DNA of 64,000 bases from NCBI GenBank assembly GCA_963716925.1, contig CAVQUX010000006.1:310001-374000 (forward strand), in the 5' to 3' direction. The translations under genes were made by a program, and so were the position numbers. The stretch's first letter is position 1; each line of letters opens with the position of its first letter. Shown in pieces: positions 46,178-55,530 of the stretch. Origin of the DNA: DAISKN01 sp963716925. Lineage in GTDB: Bacteria > Acidobacteriota > Vicinamibacteria > Marinacidobacterales > SMYC01. The notes under the pieces were generated by a model. The model was not told the DNA's origin and searched no databases. It saw nothing but the letters and a program-made list of their open reading frames with translations.

Positions 46178-46954
46178 ATGCCGACCTCGGATCCGCCGAA
46201 GCTCCCCTCCTTCGCGGCGGCGATGGCCCTGTTCCTCGCGGTCGTGATCTCGCTCCTGGCGATGGGAAGGATCGTCGCCTCGTCCGGAGTCAGCGCCGAC
46301 TGGCTCCTGATCGCGACTCCCCTGGTGCTGATGGTGTTCACGGCTCTGTTCGTCCTTGGTTTCCGCCTGGACGCGAAGGAGACTCTGCTCCTGCGCCTCC
46401 CCACCTGGCCCGATTTCCTGATGGCGATCCCGCTCGCGTTCTCGTTCGTAATCCTGAGCGACCAGCTCTCGACGCTCACCTCGGATCTCGTGCCCGCGGA
46501 GCTCGCGGAGCAGATCCGGGAGGTGCAGCTTCGCTGGCTTCGGGCCTCGACCCCGGGCGAATGGATCGGCAAGCTCGCGACCATCGGGGCGGGCGCCGCG
46601 ATCTCCGAAGAGATGATGTTCCGGGGATTCGTCCAGAGCGCCTTCTCCCGCTCCATGAGGCGTGCGGGCACCGTTTTCTGGACCTCATTCCTCTTCATGG
46701 CTCTCCATTTCCTTCCGCTTCCCTCCTTCATCGCCGCGGGGGTGGTCCTCGGAGTCACCGCGCTCGCCACTCGAAGCATCGTCGTGCCCATGGTGATCCA
46801 TTTCCTCAACAATGCGTCTGCGCTCGCGCTCGTGAACCTCGCGGGTCTCGAGACACTCGGCGATCCCGTCTGGATCCCGCCCGAGATTCTGGTGCCGGCG
46901 GTCGTCATCTTCGTGCTCTGCCTGAGCTACTACGCGAGGCGGCTCCTTGCCTGA
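46178..46954 (+). CDS. CPBP-family intramembrane protease (Abi-like)
   Basis: 258 residues, about seven membrane helices. The three metal-site motifs are present: EE in AAISEEMMFRGFVQSAF, FMALHF, and VIHFLNNASAL. Related enzymes process prenylated or membrane-bound substrates (Rce1/CPBP), but no substrate is evident. ATG 46178 follows a TATATT box by 9 nt with no ribosome site; GTG 46169 lies between. It overlaps the next gene by 8 bp. Confidence 0.85.
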   Translation: MPTSDPPKLPSFAAAMALFLAVVISLLAMGRIVASSGVSADWLLIATPLVLMVFTALFVLGFRLDAKETLLLRLPTWPDFLMAIPLAFSFVILSDQLSTLTSDLVPAELAEQIREVQLRWLRASTPGEWIGKLATIGAGAAISEEMMFRGFVQSAFSRSMRRAGTVFWTSFLFMALHFLPLPSFIAAGVVLGVTALATRSIVVPMVIHFLNNASALALVNLAGLETLGDPVWIPPEILVPAVVIFVLCLSYYARRLLA

Positions 46955-47396
46955 TCCCGAACGCTTCCTCCGCTCCCCTCCCTCCTTCTCCGGGGAGCTC
47001 GAGTCGGTTTCCCCTGGCCGGCGGCGTCTCGGATGGCTGGTGCTCGCGGCCGCCGTCCTCCTCGGAACCACCGTGCTGCTCCTGCTCTTCGTCTCCTCCT
47101 TGTATTTGAGTAATCCCCCCGCGATGCATGCCACGTTCATCGAAGCGCTCTCCCACGAAACCACGCGCCGGCTCGATCCGGACGCCATGGAGCGCGCGGA
47201 GGACCTCGACGAAGCCTTCCGGGCGCTTTCGGCGGCCAACGACGCCCGAAACCTCGGCTGGCGTCAGCTCTGGGCGGTGACCCGCGCCTATGCCGAGACC
47301 AGCGCCGACGGGACGATCGACTCAAACGACGTCGACGCAATCGTCGAGAGCATCCGCGAGGCGGTGATGGGAGCTACCGCGCCGCGCAGGCTCTAG
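46947..47396 (+). CDS. single-pass membrane hypothetical protein
   Basis: 149 residues from TTG 46947, overlapping the CPBP gene end by 8 bp. One membrane helix (LGWLVLAAAVLLGTTVLLLL; ~28-50) and then a helical, acidic C-terminal domain. Translational coupling to the protease suggests a joint role. I do not recognise the family. Confidence 0.5.
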   Translation: MPDPERFLRSPPSFSGELESVSPGRRRLGWLVLAAAVLLGTTVLLLLFVSSLYLSNPPAMHATFIEALSHETTRRLDPDAMERAEDLDEAFRALSAANDARNLGWRQLWAVTRAYAETSADGTIDSNDVDAIVESIREAVMGATAPRRL

Positions 47397-47588
47397 CTGC
47401 AGCCGCCCGCGCTACAACCCCGCCTGGGGCACGCAAGGTGTAGTCCCGACCGTTACGGTTCGCCTCGCTCACTCGGTCCGCCACGGCCCGGTAAGCCGCG
47501 CTTCCGCAGAGGGATCCCGATCCGAGTCGGCGACGTCCGTCCTGGCACGGAAGTTGAAGTAAGGGTTCGTGAATCAGTGAGGGGGGGA

Positions 47589-47623
47589 CGCAGGGTGCGG
47601 GAGGTTGGGAACCGCACCCTGCG
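47589..47623 (-). terminator. strong hairpin at the 3' end of the membrane-protein gene
   Basis: CGCAGGGTGCGG (47589-47600) pairs perfectly with CCGCACCCTGCG (47612-47623) around an 11-nt loop. It starts 3 bp after the stop of the minus-strand gene. A C-run, not a T-run, follows it on that strand. The remaining 190 bp to the plus-strand gene end at 47396 holds nothing I recognise. Confidence 0.5.
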
Positions 47624-47625
47624 CC

Positions 47626-48108
47626 TCACTTCATCGCCGGAAGGTGAAAGAGCGCAATTCCCGCGATGAGGAAGGGGATCCCGAGCGCGAGGCTTCGGTG
47701 GGAAGCGAACCAGCCCGCGGTCATGAGATGCACCACCAGACTTCCGTAGAAAGCGAGGAAGAGGCACCGCCGCCAGGAAGAGGCACTGCCCAGGGCGGCG
47801 AGCGCGAGCGCCTCGATTACCGCCGACACCAGGAAGCTCACCCCCATGAGGGGCCAGAAGGACAGAGCGAGGTGGAACGGTAATCCGGCGAGCTCCGACG
47901 ACGCATTCGCGGCAAGCGCGCCCTCGTAGGGCTTCGCCGCCTCGAGCCGGCGATAGATGAGCCCCTTCACCGGCGTCCAGATCAAGACCAGGAAGACCGC
48001 CATTCCCAGACCCTGCCAGGTCGGCCCTTCCTGAAGATACAGGGCGAGGGCCAAGACGAGGAGCGAGAGAAGGAGCACCAGCGCGAGCTTGCGGGTAGTG
48101 CCGCTCAA
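47626..48108 (-). CDS. multi-pass membrane protein
   Basis: 160 residues with about five membrane helices (LALVLLLSLLVLALALYL; VFLVLIWTPVKGLIY). No conserved catalytic residue stands out. ATG 48108 overlaps the lysA stop by 4 bases, so it is cotranslated with lysA. Unknown function. Confidence 0.55.
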   Translation of the reverse strand: MSGTTRKLALVLLLSLLVLALALYLQEGPTWQGLGMAVFLVLIWTPVKGLIYRRLEAAKPYEGALAANASSELAGLPFHLALSFWPLMGVSFLVSAVIEALALAALGSASSWRRCLFLAFYGSLVVHLMTAGWFASHRSLALGIPFLIAGIALFHLPAMK

Positions 48109-49362
48109 CGAGCGAGTCCGAGCTCGCGCGCGACGAGAGAGGCCTCGGTCTCGGCCTCACGCACGACACGGAAGCCTCCGTCCTCGACGACGACTTCGGA
48201 GGGTCGAGGACGGAGGTTGTAGTTCGAGCTCATGGCGAACCCGTAGGCTCCGGCGTCGAGGATCGCGAGATGCTCTCCCCTTTGAGGCGCAGGAAGCTCG
48301 CGGTCGCGGGCGAAGACATCGGAGCTCTCGCAGACCGCGCCCGCCACGTCGAACGTCCGAACGTCGCGCTCGCGCCGGGCGAGCGGGACGACGCGATGGT
48401 AGGCCCCGTAGAGAGCGGGCCGCAGGAGAATCGTTGAGGCCGGCGTCGAGGACCACGAACTCGCGGCCGTGGACCCGTTTGACGTAGAGAACGCGCGCCA
48501 CCAGGGCGCCCACCGGACCGAAGAGCACGCGTCCCGGCTCGGTGAGGAGAGTCACCCCGAGATCGCGAAGAGGCTCGGCGACGCCTTCGGCGTAGGCCTC
48601 GAGGGCGGGAGTCGCCTCTCCGCGATAGGGAATTCCGAGGCCCCCGCCGATGTCGACGTAGCGAATCGCGACTCCACTCAGAGCGAGCAGCTGCACCAGG
48701 GACGAAAGCGCCCGCGCGTTCTCCACGAGAGGCCCGAGCTCGGTGATCTGCGACCCGATGTGCGAGTGGACCCCCGCGAAGTCCAGGTTCTCGAAGTCGC
48801 GATGGCTCCGATAGAGCCTCAGCGCTTCGTCGGGGTCGATCCCGAACTTCGCGGTCGCGACTCCCGTCGCGATATGAGGGTGGGTCTTGGCGTCGATATC
48901 GGGATTGAGGCGTAGAGCCACTCTGGGCTTCCGCCCCGCCTCGCGGGCGAGCGCGTCGAGCACCCGGAGCTCGGTCTCGGATTCCACCAGGAACAGGAGC
49001 ACCTCGGCTTCGATCCCCGAGGCGAGCTCGCGGTCCGTCTTTCCCACGCCGGAGAAGACGATTCGGGACCCGGGAAGCCCGAGAGCGCGCGCCAGGGCGA
49101 GCTCCGCGCCGGAGACGACCTCCGCTCCGGCGCCATCGGCGAAGAGCGGCCGCAGCAGAGCGGGCTGGCTGTTCGCCTTGAGAGCGACGCAGTGCAAGTG
49201 GGGGACGCCTTCGAAAGCACTCGAGAGCCCGCGAAAGCGCGCGAGCGCGGCCGCGGGATCGTAGACGTAGAACGGTGTCGGGACCGCGCGTGCGATCTCC
49301 GCGAGCGGGACACCGGCCGCGGAGAGCTGATCGTTCTCGTAGTGAAAAACGTCCAAACTCAT
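48105..49362 (-). CDS. lysA: diaminopimelate decarboxylase (one frameshift)
   Basis: Last step of lysine synthesis: PLP-dependent decarboxylation of meso-diaminopimelate. The barrel has the PLP lysine (CVALKANSQ), HSHIGSQ, DIGGGLGIPY and LLTEPGR. After VVLDAGLND near 48434 the frame breaks; dropping one T gives DLLRPALYGAYHRV, and the rest includes AVCESSDVFARDR (CESGD-like active-site loop) and the normal end. The length is one base over a multiple of three. A needed housekeeping gene is unlikely to be dead, so an insertion error is probable. A TATAAT box lies 20 nt before ATG 49362. Confidence 0.9.
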
Positions 49363-49382
49363 GTCCGTACCAAACGGGCCGC

Positions 49383-49388
49383 ATTATA
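49383..49388 (-). promoter_or_regulatory. -10 box of lysA
   Basis: TATAAT on the minus strand, 20 nt before ATG 49362. No good -35 is seen. It shares the short divergent gap with the box of the RidA gene. Confidence 0.5.
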
Positions 49389-49395
49389 AATGAGA

Positions 49396-49401
49396 TATAT
49401 T
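49396..49401 (+). promoter_or_regulatory. putative -10 box of the RidA-triplication gene
   Basis: TATATT, 8 nt before ATG 49410, suggesting a leaderless transcript. Confidence 0.45.
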
Positions 49402-49409
49402 CCCTCCCC

Positions 49410-50594
49410 ATGAAGAGAATCATCGCTTCCCTGCTGCTCGTCTCGACCGCGGCCGCCGCGGCCGCCGAGAAGAAAATCATCGCCCCCGAGGGTTCGGACC
49501 TGGGGCTTCCGTTCAGCCCAGGCGTCCTCGCGGGGGACTTCCTCTACGTCGCCGGGGCCATCGGGAACAAACCCGGAACTCTGGAGGTTCCCGAAGGCAT
49601 CGAGGCCCAGATGCGCCAGTTGATGGCGAACCAGGAGGCCGTCCTGAAGGCTGCCGGCATGGACCTCTCGCGCGTCGTGAGCGTCACCGTCTACCTGTCC
49701 GACGCCCGCCACTTCGCGGCTATGAACGACGTGTACCGCACCTATTTCCCGAAAGACCCTCCGGTGCGGGCGACGGTCGAGGCGGATATCGCGATCCCCA
49801 GAGCCCTCGTCGAGCTCTCGATGATCGCCGCCCGTCCGGGCGTGGAGCGCAAGGTGGTGGCACCAGCCGGAATGCAGAGCCCTCAGCTTCCCTACAGCTG
49901 GGGCATCCAGGTGGGCTCGACGCTCTTCATCTCCGGCGCGACCGCCCGCAACCCGAAGACACTCGAGCCAGAGGGCAAGACCGTCCAGGACCAGACGCGA
50001 ACCGTCCTTCAGAACGTGGGCCAGGTCCTCGAGGCCGCGGGGATGAGCTACAAGGACGTCGCCCACTGCCGCGTCTTTCTCGACGACGCCCGCGACTTCT
50101 CCGGCATGAACGAGGTCTACCGGACGTTCTTCAAGGACGCACCCCCCAGCCGGGCCACGGTGCGCGCCGACCTCATGAACCCGCAGTTCTCTTCCGAGAT
50201 CCAGTGCACCGCCGTCAAGGATCCGGCACGGCGAGTCGTGGCTCCGGCGGGGGCGGCGCCTTCCACCGTTCCCCTGTCACCGGCGATCGAAGCGGGCGGG
50301 CGTTTGTTCGTCTCGGGAATGCTGGGACGCGGCCCCAATGGCTACTCCGCGGACGTGAAGGAGCAGACCCGGCTCACGCTCACGAACCTGAAGGCGGCGC
50401 TCAACGCCGCGGGCCTCGATTTCAAGGACGTGGTCGAGACCATGGTCTACCTCTCCGACATCCGGCACTTCGAGGCGATGAACGCGGTCTATCGCGAGAT
50501 GGTCGCAAGCCCGTTCCCGGTGCGGGCGACGGTGGGAGCCCAGCTGATGGCCCCGGAGGCCCTGGTCGAGATCGTCATGCTCGCGGCGAAGTGA
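49410..50594 (+). CDS. exported protein with three tandem RidA domains
   Basis: 394 residues. A signal peptide (MKRIIASLLLVSTAAAAAAE) precedes three RidA (YjgF/YER057c/UK114) units of about 120 residues each. Each keeps the enamine/imine-deaminase Arg and the late Glu: PPVRATVEADIAIPRALVELSM, PPSRATVRADLMNPQF..SEIQ, and FPVRATVGAQLMAPEALVEIVM. RidA proteins are trimers with sites at the interfaces, so this chain may form the whole trimer in one molecule. Secretion is unusual for a family that acts on cytosolic 2-aminoacrylate. The substrate is unknown. Its 3' end overlaps a broken metalloprotease gene on the other strand. Confidence 0.85.
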   Translation: MKRIIASLLLVSTAAAAAAEKKIIAPEGSDLGLPFSPGVLAGDFLYVAGAIGNKPGTLEVPEGIEAQMRQLMANQEAVLKAAGMDLSRVVSVTVYLSDARHFAAMNDVYRTYFPKDPPVRATVEADIAIPRALVELSMIAARPGVERKVVAPAGMQSPQLPYSWGIQVGSTLFISGATARNPKTLEPEGKTVQDQTRTVLQNVGQVLEAAGMSYKDVAHCRVFLDDARDFSGMNEVYRTFFKDAPPSRATVRADLMNPQFSSEIQCTAVKDPARRVVAPAGAAPSTVPLSPAIEAGGRLFVSGMLGRGPNGYSADVKEQTRLTLTNLKAALNAAGLDFKDVVETMVYLSDIRHFEAMNAVYREMVASPFPVRATVGAQLMAPEALVEIVMLAAK

Positions 50595-51167
50595 GGCCGG
50601 CATAGACGCGCCGCGAGCTCGGCTCGAGTTTCGGGCGCCAGGTCGATTTCGCGCGCGACGAGCCCCCGCCGCGTTTGCCTCCGCGCGAAGAGACCGGCCG
50701 CGTCATGGGGCCTGCCCGGGAGGAGGACATGAAGGATCTCATGGGCGATGATCCGCGCGAGACCCCTCGCCCGGAGCGTCCCCGACGGACTGCGTCGAGT
50801 GATGCGTCCGTCCGATCCGTGGTCCCAGCACTCTCTCTGCCGCAGGATAGAAGATGAAGACGGGCGACGCCGGTCCTCCGCGGTCCCTCTTCACCGCGCC
50901 CAGAGGTCCTCGAAGCCATGTCCCAATCGGAAGCTTCGTGGGGCAGAATGACGACATGGATCGGGACGCCTCCGGTCGACGCGGCGATACCGAGACGACC
51001 GAGCTCGGTTTCGAGCGCCCGACGCACGGGATCGAGCCCTCCAAAGACCAGGCGATGACCGTCGTTGAGAATCACCTGCAAGGCAGGCGGAACCGCGCAG
51101 GTTTCCGCCGGCCGGGCGAGGCTTGCCAGACACCGAGTGCCGCGATCGCGAGAGCGTATCGATTCAT
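50575..51167 (-). pseudogene. exported HExxH metalloprotease-like gene, several frameshifts
   Basis: From ATG 51167 (GGAGGGGA upstream): a signal peptide start (MNRYALAIAALG), then in another frame ALQVILNDGHRLVFGGLDP and GGVPIHVVILPHEA, then SPVFIFYPAAERVLG, then ARGLARIIAHEILHVLLPGRPHD. The last is a zinc motif HEILH-x5-GxxH. Homologues I recall are small secreted metalloproteases of acidobacteria. At least three shifts are needed. The most 3' frame stays open past 50575, so the end is uncertain. Either decayed or badly sequenced. Confidence 0.55.
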
Positions 51168-51233
51168 GTTCCCCTCCCCGTTCGCCCAATAGGCGCAACC
51201 GCGCCCGAGAACAGCTCACGGGGTGTGAAATAA

Positions 51234-51797
51234 ATGAGCGCGGGCGAGGTGACCCGGCTTCTCGAGCGATGGAGCGGCGGGGACCGGGCGGCCCTCGACG
51301 AGCTCATGCCCCTGGTCTACAAGGAGCTCCGCCGCCTCGCGCAGAGCTATTTTCGGGGCGAGGCCCCGGGCCACACGCTCCAGGCCACCGCCCTCGTCCA
51401 TGAGGCCTTTCTGCGTCTCACCGGGGATGACCGCGGGCCCATCCAGAACCGGGCCCATTTCTTCGCCGTCGCCGCGACGGCCATGCGGCGCATCCTGATC
51501 GATCACGCCCGCCGGGCCCGGGCCGAGAAACGCGGGGGACGGCTCCGTCCGCTCAGCCTCGACGAGGCCCGGCAGGCGGTCGCGGATGGTCCCGTCGACG
51601 TTCTCGCCCTCGACATTCTTCTCCGTCAGTTGGAGGAGCTCGACCCGAGACAGGCCCGGATCGTCGAGATGCGGTGCTTCGCCGGGCTCGGGATCGAGGA
51701 GACGGCGCTGGTTCTCGAGGTCTCCGAGGCCACGGTCAAACGAGACTGGAACGTGGCGAAGGCCTGGCTTCGGCGCGAGCTCCTTCGAACGCGATGA
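51234..51797 (+). CDS. ECF-type RNA polymerase sigma factor
   Basis: 187 residues of the acidobacterial/planctomycete ECF type: MPLVYKELRRLAQSYFRGE, ATALVHEAFLRLTG, NRAHFFAVAATAMRRILIDHARR (sigma region 2), then a short linker and region 4 with LEELDPRQARIVEMRCFAGLG. The ATGA overlap with the kinase gene that follows puts the pair in one operon; such ECFs are often controlled by phosphorylation from an adjacent kinase rather than by an anti-sigma factor. Confidence 0.92.
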   Translation: MSAGEVTRLLERWSGGDRAALDELMPLVYKELRRLAQSYFRGEAPGHTLQATALVHEAFLRLTGDDRGPIQNRAHFFAVAATAMRRILIDHARRARAEKRGGRLRPLSLDEARQAVADGPVDVLALDILLRQLEELDPRQARIVEMRCFAGLGIEETALVLEVSEATVKRDWNVAKAWLRRELLRTR

Positions 51798-52843
51798 ATC
51801 GCGAGCGGTGGGAGACGGTCAAAGCGAGGTTCGCGGAGGCGCTCGAGCTTCCGCCCGCCGAACGCGACAGCTACCTGTCCCGAAACTGCGGGCAGGACGA
51901 GGAGCTCCGTCGGGAGGTCTCTTCGCTCCTTCAGGCTCACGCGGAAGAATTCCTCGAGACCCCTCTGGAGCTCGAGGCTCCCGAGCCGGCGGCACTCTCC
52001 GGCCGCGCGATCCAAAATCTCCGCATCGGCGAGCGGATCGGGACCGGCGGTCTCGGAGAGGTGTACGCCGCGGTCGACGTTCTGACCGGAGAGCGGATCG
52101 CGGTGAAGCGCCTCGCGGTACCCGCGCCCCCGGACGCGAAGGAGGTCGCCCGCTTCCGGCAGGAAGCGAGAGCGGCGATGGCGCTCCGTCATCCCAACGC
52201 GGTGAGGGTCCGCGGATTTCTCGAGTGGGAGGGAGAGTTTCTCATCCTCATGGACATGGTAGAGGGGCAGACCCTCCGCGAGATCCTGAACGAGCGCCGG
52301 CTGTCGGTTCTCGAGGCGACTAGGCTACGCGATCCCCATCGCCGACGCCCTCGCGAGAGCCCACGATCTCGGCATCATCCACCGGGACGTCAAACCGGAG
52401 AACGTCATGGTGACGGCGGAGGGCGACGTCAAGCTCCTCGATTTCGGAATCGCGAAGCTCGTCGACCCCGGAGAACCGGCAGGAAGCGCCGACGCGGGAC
52501 CACCAGTCGCTTTCGCGGGAGGGAGTGGTGCTCGGAAGCGCGAGCTACATGTCGCCCGAGCAGATCCAGGCGCTCCCCGTCGACGGACGAAGCGACGTTT
52601 TCTCCCTCGGCGCCGCTCCTCTACGAGATGGTGACGGGAAGGAAGGCGTTCGACGGGAGCACCGTGCTCGAGGTGATCGCGGCCGTTCTCCGCGAGGACC
52701 CTCCCCTCCTGGGCTCTTTGGGCGAGCTTGACGGTGTCCTGCGAAAGGCGCTCTCCAAGGACGCCGCGCGGCGATTCGACTCCATGGTCGCGTTTCGAGA
52801 CGCGCTCGACGAGCTCAGAAGAAGAGCTTCACCCCCAGCATGA
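51794..52843 (+). CDS. Ser/Thr protein kinase coupled to the ECF sigma factor (three frameshifts)
   Basis: Residues ~1-75 form an N-terminal helical domain often seen before such kinases (WETVKARFAEALELPPAERDSYL). The kinase domain follows in pieces: GTGGLGEVYAAVD, IAVKRLA, then after ~52322 IIHRDVKPENVMV and LLDFGIAKLVD, then after ~52500 GSASYMSPEQIQ and GRSDVFSLG, then after ~52618 LLYEMVTGRKAFDG and the helical end. The three single-base extras sum to a multiple of three, so the gene length is in phase. All kinase motifs survive, which suggests an active gene with sequence errors. It may act on the ECF factor (inference). Its end overlaps the Oar gene. Confidence 0.72.
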   Translation: MNRERWETVKARFAEALELPPAERDSYLSRNCGQDEELRREVSSLLQAHAEEFLETPLELEAPEPAALSGRAIQNLRIGERIGTGGLGEVYAAVDVLTGERIAVKRLAVPAPPDAKEVARFRQEARAAMALRHPNAVRVRGFLEWEGEFLILMDMVEGQTLREILNERRLSVLEATRLRDPHRRRPRESPRSRHHPPGRQTGERHGDGGGRRQAPRFRNREARRPRRTGRKRRRGTTSRFRGREWCSEARATCRPSRSRRSPSTDEATFSPSAPLLYEMVTGRKAFDGSTVLEVIAAVLREDPPLLGSLGELDGVLRKALSKDAARRFDSMVAFRDALDELRRRASPPA

Positions 52844-55525
52844 CCCGGAACGGCAGCACGAAGGTGTTCGGTAAGGCCGAAGTTCGGGCCGTAGAGATTG
52901 CTGTTCTGAAGGCCGGTCTCGGCGGTGTCGTTCGCGAGATTGAAGAGGTCGGCGAGGATTTCCACCCTGCCTTCCTGCCGGAATCGAAAAATCTTGGAGA
53001 GCCGCAGGTCGATGAAGGTCTGAGAGGAGAGTCGCCTCGTTCCCTGGGTCTCGATCCGGACCCGGCGACCTCCCTGGGGCAAGCTCACGAAGGCGTTCGC
53101 GCCCCAGGGTTGTCCGGAGACGTACTGCAGGTTCACGGCCACGAGGATTCCGACGCTCGGGATCTCGAACGAGGCCTGGGTCTTCAGCATGTGGGTGCGA
53201 TCGTTGTTGAGATTCCCTCCAGCATTGAGGTAGTCGTTCGGGTCCCGGCCGAACGGCCTGTACCCGAAGGTCGAGCTGCTCTGATCCGAGCCCGGAAAGG
53301 GAAGGCTGGGCAGAGTCCCGACCGCCTCGGACACCGTGTAGGAAGCCATGGCCTGCCAGCGGCTCGACCAGCGCTTCTCGAACGTGAGCGTGAGACCGTC
53401 GTACCGGAGGAAGAGCTCGTCGGGGTTGCTCAGAAGGAAGAACCGATCGTCGGGCGGGCTCGATGAGGGCCTGGACTTCGATTTCCCGTCCGTCGGGAAG
53501 GACGCGGATCGCGGGCTCGTAAATCCCGGCGATGTCTTTCCAGGCGATGAAGTCGCTCCCGTTCTTGCGGGCGTAGGTGGCCGAAACCGCCACTCCCTTC
53601 GCGACCTCGCGATCGAACCCGATCGAGAACTGATCCGTCACCGGTCCTTTCGTTTGGGGATCGATCCCGAGCTGCTCGGTCGGGTCCACGACCGACACCA
53701 CATCCGAGTACTCCCCGGTGGCCGGATCGAAATTCGCGGTGGTGGTGGGGGTCTGACCTGGATGGGTGGCGGCGGTCTCGCGCAGGAACACCCCCTGGCG
53801 ATACCTTCCCCAGCTTGCGCGCACTAGGGTCTTTCCATCCCCCGTGAGCTTGTAACTGAATCCGATCCGGGGGGAGAGCTCGCTCCAAAGGTACACGTCT
53901 CCATTTCCCTCGATGACCGCGCCCGTCTCCTGCCCGAGGTGGTCGACGGCCGGCAGGTCCTGGCTGATGGACCAGGTGTGGTCGTAGCGCAGGCCGAGGT
54001 TCACCGACAGTCGCTCGCCGAGACGAACAGTGTCCTCGGCGAAGATGCCGAGACTCTTCGACGCGCCTCCGTACACGTAGGGCTCGCGGAATACGGCGTA
54101 GAAGGGATAGCCCCCATAGTCGTAGTAGTAGACCCCGGCCCCGGATGACAAGACGCTGACGTCGACGCTGTCGGCTCGACCGAGCTGAACGCCGAACTTG
54201 AAGTCGTGATCTCCGCCCAGAAAGTCCGTAGCGTAGTGGCTGAGCTTCCCGCGCGCGTCGGTGCGAGGGTACTCCCCTGGGCCCACCAAAAAGGGGCCGC
54301 CGCTCTCGTATCCCGTGAGGCCGTCGTAGTGGTACGGGAGCGTGCTCCCGCTCGCCGAGGTCCAGAGAGCGGAGGGGTAGGATCCGGAGACCCTTGCTTC
54401 CCAGAGCGTCCGGTCCGAGACCAGGTGCGTCAGGTGGAAGAAGGTTGCCGCTGGATCGTGCCCCTCCTGACGGTTCAACACTTCGTAGGGCCTGCTCACG
54501 GTCGACGGGTCCACGTAACCCCAATAGTCGTTCTGGTAGTTCGCCATGAGCTTGAGATTCGGCGTGATCTGCCAGTTGACCTTGGCGAAGACTCGATGGT
54601 CGTCCTCTACCGATGGAGGGCCGTCGCCGCCGGGAAAGTTGTCCGAATCCGTTCGGTACTGGTAGCCGCCGAAAAACCACATTCGGTCTTTCCAGAGGGG
54701 GCCCCCGACGTGAGTCGAGAAGTCCCGATACTTGGACCTCACGTAGCCCGTCTCTCCCTCCGGACAGTTGCAGGGATATCGAATCGGCTGGCTCGTCAGC
54801 GAATCGAACTCGCCGTAGTAGGAGGCATCGAAGCGAAACTCGCTTCCGCCGGACTTGCTCACCACGTTGAAGACCGCGCCCTGGAACTCGCCGTACTCCA
54901 CGGAGGCTCCGAGTCCCACGATCTCGACTTCCCCGACGACGTCCGGGTCGAGCCAGATGGCGGCGTTTCCCCCGCTCCGTCCCGTGAAATCCGTCCCATC
55001 CACGAGATAAAGATTCTCGTTCGAAGAAGACCCGAAGGCCGAGACCTGTCCGCCTTCGTTTCCCGGAAGCGCCGCCGACATCCCTGGCGCCGACTTGATG
55101 AGGTCGAAGAAACTATCGCGGTGCAGCGGAAGGTTCTCGGCGTACTCGCTGCCGTAGTTCGTCGAGTAGCCCGCCTCCGTGGCATCGAGTAGAGGGCTCT
55201 CGTCGCTCACGTTCACCGTTTCGGCCACGGAGGCGAGCGCGAGCGTCACCTCTCGCTCGAGAGTCGCTCCAAGCGAGAGGCGCAGACCCTCTTCGCTGTA
55301 GCTTCGGAAGCCGGACAGCTCGACGGAGAGCCGGTAGACCCCCGGAGGCAGGGCGGGAAATCGAAAGCGGCCCTTTTCGTCGGTGACCGTCGCCGAAGGC
55401 CCGCTCGGGAGGGCCGGGGAGGAAATCGTCACGCTCGCGCCGGGAAGGACGCCCGAGGTTTCGTCGACCGCGGTTCCGACGAGATTTCCCGTGAGAATCT
55501 GAAACACAAGTAGGACCAGGTTCAT
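52815..55525 (-). CDS. Oar-like TonB-dependent outer-membrane protein (two frameshifts)
   Basis: A short signal (MNLVLLVFQILTG), a carboxypeptidase-regulatory-like fold (DEKGRFRFPALPPGVYRLSVELSGFR), a plug (NLYLVDGTDFTGRSG), and a 22-strand-type beta-barrel (ANYQNDYWGYVDPST; GIFAEDTVRLGERLSVNLGLR). The barrel ends in VMLGVKLFF, with a C-terminal Phe as Bam expects. The frame breaks near 53466 and 52895. The length, two over a multiple of three, fits two inserted bases. These Oar/Cna-B proteins are abundant in acidobacteria. It begins 5 bp after the kinase-TolB gene, so the two are one operon. Confidence 0.85.
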
Positions 55526-55530
55526 TCGAC

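Noticed and set aside
47397..47588. A possible small RNA or tRNA-like gene between the membrane protein genes.
   Set aside because: Apart from the hairpin at 47589-47623 no conserved secondary structure or promoter was found.
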